11,363 bases of DNA. Origin: a bacterium (GTDB taxonomy: Bacteria; Bdellovibrionota; FAC87; UBA2466). This document shows positions 1-4,427 of this stretch, piece after piece. Both the position numbers and the translations under genes were made by a program. The stretch covers positions 1 to 11,363 of the forward strand of contig JAIEOG010000409.1 of the NCBI GenBank assembly GCA_019750655.1. Direction: 5' to 3'. The notes under the pieces are model-generated. The model searched no databases. It was not told where the DNA came from and was given only the letters and a program-made list of their open reading frames with translations. Position 1 is the first letter of the stretch; each line of letters opens with the position of its first letter.

Positions 1-207
1 TCCAGTTAAGATGGCACGCAACGGGTGTGCAATGCGCGCGCCAAAGCATTCGTGCACGGAGGACAAGGGAGTCGGGTGATTTGAGCAGTGCGAGTGCGGA
101 AGTTTGCTGCAGAGAGGCAATTCTCACCAGGATTTCTCAGTTGAGCTCGCTAACATGCCCTGAAGCTTGTTCCGTTGATCTCCGGAGTCTGCTAAACCGG
201 TCTCCCT
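1..207. other. left-edge non-coding stretch
   Basis: I see no convincing gene here. An open frame beginning at base 27 runs through it, but it overlaps the better-supported gene starting at 208 in another frame and its Arg/Ser/Cys-rich translation looks like a shadow. The stretch probably holds the promoter of the 208 gene, but I could not find a -35/-10 pair close enough to consensus to call one. Confidence 0.4.
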
Positions 208-546
208 ATGGAAAAACAAACGCCCGCTCAAGTCGATGGATACATTTTAGAGCTTTACCGCCACGGCAATGATGTCCCGGTTTATGTCTCGGTTTTCGAT
301 CAAAAGGCTGATGTCGGCTTTGAAGACTATTCCGAGTCGAAAGAAGATTCCGTTGTCTTTGAATGCCGCGAAGCGCTCTTGCCGCTAGCGTCCGTTGAAG
401 TCGAAGCCATCATTATGGATGGGGATAAGGAAGTCTCTGCGTTCGATGGTTTCCGCATTCTCCCGTTTCAGGGCGACACCCGGTCGCGCCTCGTGACGGT
501 CGCAGAATTGGAGCAGGCGCTGCGCACTTTTGAAGGCCAGGCCTAA
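208..546 (+). CDS. hypothetical protein, 112 aa, first gene of a helicase operon
   Basis: I do not recognise this protein. It is acidic, has no signal peptide or membrane segment and is predicted cytoplasmic. It is rich in beta-type segments (residues about 12-60), and its C-terminus (about 90-110) looks helical. The ATG at 208 is the only plausible start: an in-frame TAA lies at 193-195 and no other start codon falls between. There is no clear Shine-Dalgarno sequence in front of it, which is a weakness of the call. It ends 6 bases before the ATG of the DEAD-box helicase gene, so the two are almost certainly co-transcribed. A role linked to RNA metabolism is possible, but only by association. 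I infer that the gene is real from codon use and spacing; its function is unknown. Confidence 0.7.
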   Translation: MEKQTPAQVDGYILELYRHGNDVPVYVSVFDQKADVGFEDYSESKEDSVVFECREALLPLASVEVEAIIMDGDKEVSAFDGFRILPFQGDTRSRLVTVAELEQALRTFEGQA

Positions 547-552
547 TCAAAG

Positions 553-1662
553 ATGGCTAAGTTCTCTGACATTCATTTGCTGCATTCTCTTGCGCGGACG
601 CTCGCCGATAAAGGCCTCACGACGCCCACTGAAATCCAAACCGCTGCCTTGCCATTGCTCCTCACGGGACGATCGGTTGTAGGGGTGGCGCAAACAGGCT
701 CGGGCAAAACTTTGGCCTATGCATTACCTGTTTTGCACCAGCTCAAAGGCTTAGAGAATGACGGCCAACCCGTACGCAGTGATGGCCACCCACGCGCATT
801 GGTCATGGTCCCCTCGCGAGAGTTGGGTGAACAGGTTTCAAAAGTGTTTAAGCTCTTCACCCACGATACGCGCCTACGCGTGCGTACTGTCTTGGGCGGG
901 GTGGGGATGGATGTGGCGCGCCGAAACATCCAAGGGTGTTTCGAAGTCTTAGTGGCCACTCCGGGGCGCCTCTTGCAGCTGCTGGATCGAAAACTGCTCA
1001 ATTTAAGCGATGTGCGCGTGCTGGTTTTCGATGAAGCCGATCAGATGCTGGACCCGACGTTTATCGATGACGCCAAACGCATCGTGGCGGGTTGTCAGCC
1101 AGAGGTCCAGCTAGCGCTTTTCTCCGCTACGGTTTCGCCCAAAGTGCAGACGCTGATCTCGGAGCTTTTCACGGCCGCTGAAGTGATCCGCTGCAAAAAT
1201 GCGAACCACCTAGCGCCGACTTTGAGTACCAAACGCCTATTCATTAAGGATGGAGTTCGGTTTCCTTTTCTCCAAAAAGAACTGGAACGGCCCGTCAGTG
1301 GCGGCACACTGATTTTCGTGAATACACGCGACCAGTGTGATGAAGTCGCGCGCCTGGTACGAGAGGCTGGGCAAGAGTGCGTCGTGTACCGCGGCGAAAT
1401 GGACAAGATCGAGCGGCGGAAGAACCTCCGTGCGTTTCGTGAGGGCAAAGTCCCTCTCTTGGTTTCCACCGATTTGGCTTCCCGCGGGTTGGATGTGGAT
1501 CACGTCTCGCGCGTGATCAATTACCACCTGCCGAAATCCAAGGAAAACTACGTGCACCGGGTGGGACGCACGGCACGCGCTGGCCGTGCGGGGCTGGTAG
1601 TCAATCTCGTCACGCAGCGGGATTTGCCCCTTATGAACCAAGTCGACGGCGGTCGGTCTTAG
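553..1662 (+). CDS. DEAD-box ATP-dependent RNA helicase
   Basis: This is a superfamily 2 RNA helicase that uses ATP hydrolysis to unwind or remodel short RNA duplexes, typically in ribosome assembly, mRNA decay or cold adaptation. All core motifs are visible in order: Q motif TTPTEIQ (23-29), motif I AQTGSGKT (46-53), Ia PSREL (87-91), GG (115-116), TPGR (136-139), motif II DEAD (160-163), motif III SAT (191-193), motif IV LIFVNT (253-258), motif V STDLASRGLD (305-314) and motif VI HRVGRTARAGR (335-345). At 369 aa it is almost only the two RecA-like domains. The basic or glycine-rich C-terminal tail that gives RhlE, SrmB, DeaD or DbpA their specificity is absent, so no gene name is assigned. 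It follows the 112-aa gene by 6 bases and precedes a secreted-protein gene by 27 bases. Confidence 0.96.
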   Translation: MAKFSDIHLLHSLARTLADKGLTTPTEIQTAALPLLLTGRSVVGVAQTGSGKTLAYALPVLHQLKGLENDGQPVRSDGHPRALVMVPSRELGEQVSKVFKLFTHDTRLRVRTVLGGVGMDVARRNIQGCFEVLVATPGRLLQLLDRKLLNLSDVRVLVFDEADQMLDPTFIDDAKRIVAGCQPEVQLALFSATVSPKVQTLISELFTAAEVIRCKNANHLAPTLSTKRLFIKDGVRFPFLQKELERPVSGGTLIFVNTRDQCDEVARLVREAGQECVVYRGEMDKIERRKNLRAFREGKVPLLVSTDLASRGLDVDHVSRVINYHLPKSKENYVHRVGRTARAGRAGLVVNLVTQRDLPLMNQVDGGRS

Positions 1663-1689
1663 TCGTCTGAGAAAATGGGGAGCTGTTGG

Positions 1690-2313
1690 ATGCGGTTTCT
1701 GTGGGGTTTAGCCGTTATTCTGTTTTGCGAACCGCTCCTGGCGAAAAAGTGCCCACAAGCTTTGATCGAGTTTGGCGAACGAGCCGCTTCTGAGCGTGTT
1801 GGGGCCCTCATCCGCCATACGCACCGATTCAAGCAGAAGGGCACGCGTCCAGTAGAGTGGGATGGCTTGGCCAAACTTCTGCGCTACGAGATCAGTGGTC
1901 ACTGGACAGTCGATACAGAAAATCTGAGCGCCTTTATTATTGTTCGCCGAGCGGCCGGTGAGCTTAGCGTGGCTGTGGTTTATATCGAAGCACCACCAAA
2001 CCAGAATGCGGTCGCCAATCTTTTGGGGGTTTTGTGGGACGAAGTAGAGCGCAAAGAGGGAACTTCAGAGCCTGTGATGACATTACAGGTCGACGCCGTG
2101 TGCGCTTTGGATCACCGTACCCAAGCCCTGCTTACAGAGTTCGGTTTTAAGCGCCTTCGGACGCTCCCTTTGGTCCGGCCTTATGTCGAATCCACTCCGG
2201 GTATCCGCTTCTGGAAATCCAATGCCATGTTAGCAATCGCTACTGGGGCGGACATTTTCTGGCCGATGCCGAACTTCACTTTGCGGCTGGAGCGGGTAAC
2301 CGTTGGGCGCTGA
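1690..2313 (+). CDS. secreted hypothetical protein, 207 aa
   Basis: The family is not recognised. The N-terminus (MRFLWGLAVILFCEPLLA) is a typical Sec signal peptide, with cleavage probably after residue 18 or close to it, so the mature protein of about 189 aa is periplasmic or exported. An ATG at 1675 is also in frame, but I chose 1690: GGGGAG at 1677-1682 sits 7 bases before it, and this start gives a clean signal peptide. The mature part has two cysteines (residues 21 and 138) that could form a disulfide. The stretch around residues 147-165 (LLTEFGFKRLRTLPLVRPYV) recalls the C-terminal strand of GNAT acetyltransferases, but an exported GNAT would be odd and no acetyl-CoA loop is visible. 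It lies 27 bases after the helicase gene and its 3' end converges on the GIY-YIG gene with 9 bases between. Confidence 0.75.
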   Translation: MRFLWGLAVILFCEPLLAKKCPQALIEFGERAASERVGALIRHTHRFKQKGTRPVEWDGLAKLLRYEISGHWTVDTENLSAFIIVRRAAGELSVAVVYIEAPPNQNAVANLLGVLWDEVERKEGTSEPVMTLQVDAVCALDHRTQALLTEFGFKRLRTLPLVRPYVESTPGIRFWKSNAMLAIATGADIFWPMPNFTLRLERVTVGR

Positions 2314-2322
2314 TTGATGCTT

Positions 2323-2559
2323 CTAAAAATGTTTGGCAGCGAAGGCGCGGCCGGAGTGGGATTTTAAATACGATTCGAATTTTATCGCTTTCCGTTTACT
2401 AGGGAGCCAAATCACGGCTTCGTAGAACCATGGCTTAAATTTTGCGGTGTGTGGTGATTGGCCGCTGTTGTGGCCCGCTAATCGCACAGTCAGATTTTCG
2501 GTCATTCCGATGTAGATCTCGGAGGGTTTCGAGAGACTTCGCAGGCGGTAGATATACAT
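2323..2559 (-). CDS. single-domain GIY-YIG nuclease, 78 aa
   Basis: This is a small stand-alone GIY-YIG endonuclease-fold protein of the YhbQ/UPF0213-like type. The expected features are YIY (2-4, in place of GIY), YIG (16-18), Arg26 in LTVRL, His30-Asn31, the metal-binding Glu62 in FESYLKS, and the family-typical tail SGRAFAAKHF. At 78 aa it is full length for a single-domain member, so it is probably an active DNA- or RNA-cutting enzyme. I start at ATG 2559; an in-frame TTG at 2577 would add six residues. A weak TTAGG lies just upstream. Its first nine codons and the region upstream are duplicated between this gene and tRNA-Ala, on the same strand. Its role is unknown; a link to the flanking repeats, as their mobiliser or as their cargo, is inference from position. 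Confidence 0.88.
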   Translation of the reverse strand: MYIYRLRSLSKPSEIYIGMTENLTVRLAGHNSGQSPHTAKFKPWFYEAVIWLPSKRKAIKFESYLKSHSGRAFAAKHF

Positions 2560-2628
2560 CGGGCCTAAGAAGTTCAAAGTCCGTGCCGGTCAAATAGAGT
2601 CCGTCTTCGCCTGAGGCTAGGCCGGACA

Positions 2629-2712
2629 GTCTTCGCCTTATGTTGCTGCGTCGGAGATTTTTTATTGGCTTGGATTGGCTTGCCAGGCGTAGCCCCCGAC
2701 AGGGGGCGAAGA
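2629..2712. mobile_element. second copy of the REP/MITE-like element, right end imperfect
   Basis: It starts with GTCTTCGCC (2629-2637), is identical to the tRNA-proximal copy through the hairpin at 2692-2707, and ends with GGCGAAGA followed by GAC, so the right inverted repeat matches 8 of 9 bases before a 2-base offset. A further GTCTTCGCC lies at 2603-2611, 26 bases upstream of the left end. It therefore carries a doubled left boundary, which accounts for the 26-base length difference between the two tandem units. Confidence 0.55.
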
Positions 2713-2737
2713 GACTTCGCAGGTGGTAGATATACAA
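2711..2737 (-). pseudogene. duplicated 5' fragment of the GIY-YIG gene
   Basis: Nine codons reading LYIYHLRSL on the - strand match the start of the intact nuclease, MYIYRLRSL. The start ATG has become TTG and one Arg has become His. The match stops exactly at the repeat junction (CTC at 2711-2713), after which the hairpin of copy A follows. It cannot encode a nuclease and is a remnant of the tandem duplication. Confidence 0.85.
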
Positions 2738-2780
2738 AGGGCCTAAGAAGTTCAAACTCAGTGCCGGTCAAATAGAGTCC

Positions 2781-2865
2781 GTCTTCGCCTTATGTTGCTG
2801 CGTCGGAGATTTTTTATTGGCTTGGATTGGCTTGCCAGGCGTAGCCCCCGACAGGGGGCGAAGAC
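2781..2865. mobile_element. 85-bp REP/MITE-like element with 9-bp terminal inverted repeats (copy next to tRNA)
   Basis: GTCTTCGCC at 2781-2789 and its exact reverse complement GGCGAAGAC at 2857-2865 bound an 85-bp non-coding segment. Inside are a short direct repeat (TTGGCTTGGA / TTGGCTTGCC) and a perfect hairpin GCCCCC-GACA-GGGGGC (2844-2859) that overlaps the right terminal repeat. The element abuts the encoded CCA of tRNA-Ala (2866-2868) with no base between. This architecture resembles palindromic REP-type or MITE-like repeats. Mobility is inferred, not shown: no target-site duplication is evident. Confidence 0.6.
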
Positions 2866-2941
2866 TGGTGGAGGCGACCGGGGTCGAACCGGCGACCCCT
2901 AGCTTGCAAAGCTAGTGCTCTCCCAATTGAGCTACGCCCCC
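2866..2941 (-). tRNA. tRNA-Ala (anticodon TGC), CCA encoded
   Basis: The - strand folds into a complete 76-base cloverleaf: acceptor GGGGGCG pairing with CGCCTCC, D-arm around GCTCAATTGGGAGAGC, anticodon stem CTAGC/GCTAG with loop TTTGCAA giving anticodon TGC, T-loop GTTCGAC, discriminator A and genomically encoded CCA. The acceptor contains the G3:U70 wobble pair, the main alanine identity element. No canonical intrinsic terminator follows on the - strand; the first structure after CCA is the GC hairpin of the repeat element, which lacks a T-tract. Confidence 0.98.
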
Positions 2942-2989
2942 ACTATTGAAAAACGCATTTTGTTCTAGCTGCTTAACATGGGAGTTGCT

Positions 2990-3018
2990 CTCCGTCCACT
3001 CCTACGGAGCTTTTTTTT
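2990..3018 (+). terminator. orphan Rho-independent terminator, + strand
   Basis: CTCCGT (2990-2995) pairs with ACGGAG (3004-3009) around an 8-base loop and is followed by C and eight T. It is oriented for + strand transcription. Both neighbours (tRNA-Ala and the lyase-fold gene) are on the - strand, so no gene I recognise ends here. Confidence 0.6.
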
Positions 3019-3043
3019 GGGGGCATGGCATCTAAAACTGACC

Positions 3044-4216
3044 TTAACGGTTTTCGTATCTCATACCATTCAAGAGGTTGTGGTCCTCAGGAGATATCAC
3101 GGTATTTCCTGAATAGGGATAGGTCACACTATCGTTAAAAATCCCAGTCACGGTAAGATTCGGCGCTCTGTCTGGATTGCCTCCAGGGACTCGAAGAGTG
3201 CCTTTAATAGGAAACGCAGGATTTCCAGTGTGGATCGTTGCTCCCAGAATGGAAACTTTCATGTCGAGATGGGCCAATTCGAAAGCTACCGCTTGAGTCG
3301 GTGACTTAAATTGATCGCCTTCTTTCGGTCCGTAATTGTAGATTCTAGATCCTATAATGTTTGTGCGATCTCCCACGAGCAAAAAGCCTGCTTTGGCGAC
3401 AGAGTCGGCCATGCACCCAATCCAGGTATTGTCATGGCCTCGATCTTCAAACGCGACGTCGGTGTAACCGTGGCCCCCCTGGAAGTGGGTCCAAACATGG
3501 AGTTCAGAATAGAAGTCCCCACTAGAATTAGTGCGCACTCCAGTTTGGACCCCTTTGAAGACAGAGAGCGTGTATTTTCCGTCGGTAGCATTATCGACTA
3601 GAAGGCCATAGGAATAGGGCGGGATGGAAGTAGCTCGATCGGCCACCCATTCACCCTTGGCGGTTTCAATCATCCGTTGACGTCGATCGCTCACTAATCC
3701 ACTAGTGCGAACGCCATAGGGTGCTTTCCTTCCGGCATAACCAATTCGAAATGCGATCCGCGAATCCCAAACCGTAATATCTCGAAGCGTAATATTTTCT
3801 GCTGCCGCAACTACTAGGCCTGTATCCGCCAAATTTGCCGCATCCAAGATTCCGCCTGATACGGTGCCGTTTTTCACCGGTGCACCTTCACTTCCGATTT
3901 GTAAAAGGACAGGCATGGGAGCGGTTGCAACCAAGCGAGCGTCCGGATCCATGACCACGCTTGTTCGGACCGTGAGCGGTTTATCCAGTTTGTACCACCC
4001 AGCAGGAATATAAAGGGTTGTCGGCACGTTTTTGGTTGCGGCCTCATTTGCCGCTTGCTGCAGTTCAAACGAACAGGCCTTTTTTCCCGTAGGATCGGCA
4101 CCCGCAACGACAGCGTTAATCTGACTTCCCCCAACGGGAACCTCTGCAAAACCAGGAAGAGCGCTGAAAGAGAGGAAAAAAAATGTGTACCAAAGGAAAA
4201 ATGGCTTGGCTGACAT
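3044..4216 (-). CDS. secreted pectin-lyase-fold (right-handed beta-helix) protein
   Basis: It is a probable exported polysaccharide-active or polysaccharide-binding protein of 390 aa. Residues 1-24 form a strong signal peptide ending PGFA. Residues about 33-100 show the opening of Pectate_lyase_3-type proteins: VVAGADPTGK, a helix (ELQQAANEAA), then TLYIPAGWYKLDKPLTV. The rest (about 105-370) is a succession of short strands with Asn/Gly turns (ENITLRDITVWDS; NIIGSRIYNYG) expected of parallel beta-helix coils. I cannot point to catalytic residues, so lyase, hydrolase or epimerase activity is open. The ATG at 4216 has GGAG four bases upstream and a close sigma70-type promoter. It is transcribed divergently from the GH26 hydrolase gene across 211 bases, suggesting joint work on an extracellular glycan. 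A phage tail-spike-like depolymerase origin is an alternative. Confidence 0.82.
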   Translation of the reverse strand: MSAKPFFLWYTFFFLSFSALPGFAEVPVGGSQINAVVAGADPTGKKACSFELQQAANEAATKNVPTTLYIPAGWYKLDKPLTVRTSVVMDPDARLVATAPMPVLLQIGSEGAPVKNGTVSGGILDAANLADTGLVVAAAENITLRDITVWDSRIAFRIGYAGRKAPYGVRTSGLVSDRRQRMIETAKGEWVADRATSIPPYSYGLLVDNATDGKYTLSVFKGVQTGVRTNSSGDFYSELHVWTHFQGGHGYTDVAFEDRGHDNTWIGCMADSVAKAGFLLVGDRTNIIGSRIYNYGPKEGDQFKSPTQAVAFELAHLDMKVSILGATIHTGNPAFPIKGTLRVPGGNPDRAPNLTVTGIFNDSVTYPYSGNTVISPEDHNLLNGMRYENR

Positions 4217-4235
4217 GCAACTCCGAAAAGCGAGG

Positions 4236-4265
4236 GTTAAAGAAATCGAGTGATCAGTATGTCAA
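4236..4265 (-). promoter_or_regulatory. sigma70-type promoter of the lyase-fold gene
   Basis: On the - strand a perfect TTGACA (4265-4260) is followed after 18 bases by TTTAAC (4241-4236). Transcription would start about 13 bases before the ATG at 4216, leaving just room for the ribosome binding site. The 18-base spacer is one longer than optimal and the -10 matches 4 of 6. Confidence 0.55.
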
Positions 4266-4321
4266 GGATTTGTGAAAAGATTATGTTGATACCTACTGCA
4301 TTCCGACTTTACGCCCATAAC

Positions 4322-4344
4322 CTCTTGTAACTAAGAGACAAGAG
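4322..4344. promoter_or_regulatory. 7-bp inverted repeat, possible regulator site
   Basis: CTCTTGT (4322-4328) and ACAAGAG (4338-4344) form a perfect inverted repeat with a 9-base spacer in the middle of the divergent intergenic region, just upstream of the probable -35 of the GH26 gene. The position would suit an activator. No T-tract follows, so it is not a terminator. Confidence 0.35.
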
Positions 4345-4355
4345 CCCCTCCATAA

Positions 4356-4383
4356 TTGCCTGATGGTTTTTCGGTAAGATAAG
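4356..4383 (+). promoter_or_regulatory. probable promoter of the GH26 gene
   Basis: TTGCCT (4356-4361) and GATAAG (4378-4383), 16 bases apart, each match the sigma70 consensus at 4 of 6 positions. The weak match fits a regulated gene. The palindrome at 4379-4390 overlaps the -10. Confidence 0.35.
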
Positions 4384-4390
4384 CGCTTAT
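4379..4390. promoter_or_regulatory. putative LacI-family operator
   Basis: ATAAGCGCTTAT is a perfect 12-bp palindrome with a central CG and an AAGCGCTT core, the pattern bound by many LacI/GalR-family sugar regulators. It overlaps the probable -10 and lies 37 bases before the ATG of the GH26 hydrolase, a position suited to sugar-relieved repression. No regulator gene is in the window. Confidence 0.5.
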
Positions 4391-4427
4391 TCAGCTGTTC
4401 ACCCACGGAACGTCTAGAGGCCAGTAA

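Larger units (their letters stand above)
2533..2862 (-). repeat. tandem direct repeat (copy A 2533-2710, copy B 2711-2862)
   Basis: Two head-to-tail copies lie between the GIY-YIG gene and tRNA-Ala. Copy B is 152 bp; copy A is 178 bp because it has 26 extra bases (2612-2637). On the - strand each unit runs: hairpin, AT-rich stretch, GACGGACTC region, then the first nine codons of the GIY-YIG gene. Aligned by eye, the copies differ by five substitutions in the first ~50 bases (the nuclease 5' end and just upstream) and by none in the remaining ~98 bases apart from the 26-base insertion. The unit boundaries share the short homology AGTCT on the - strand (next to the tRNA CCA, at the A/B junction, and inside the nuclease gene). 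This suggests that duplication went through that motif. Confidence 0.93.

Noticed and set aside
27..272. 81-aa open frame at the left edge
   Set aside because: It overlaps the start of the better-supported 112-aa gene in another frame, has no ribosome binding site, and its Arg/Ser-rich composition looks like a shadow.
1237..1641. 134-aa antisense frame within the helicase
   Set aside because: It is a shadow of the conserved helicase C-terminal domain.
2435..2755. 106-aa open frame through the tandem repeat
   Set aside because: It begins with the duplicated nuclease start and then reads the repeat and the intact nuclease in a wrong frame; it is a by-product of the duplication.
2574..2771. 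65-aa open frame in the repeats
   Set aside because: It lies entirely within repeat sequence, overlaps the nuclease fragment in another frame and resembles no protein family.
2844..2859. GC hairpin as intrinsic terminator of tRNA-Ala
   Set aside because: It is a perfect 6-bp stem with a 4-base loop but has no T-tract on the - strand, so a canonical terminator is not supported.
2533..2862. CRISPR array
   Set aside because: There are only two long units, directly adjacent without spacers and containing gene fragments; this is a tandem duplication.
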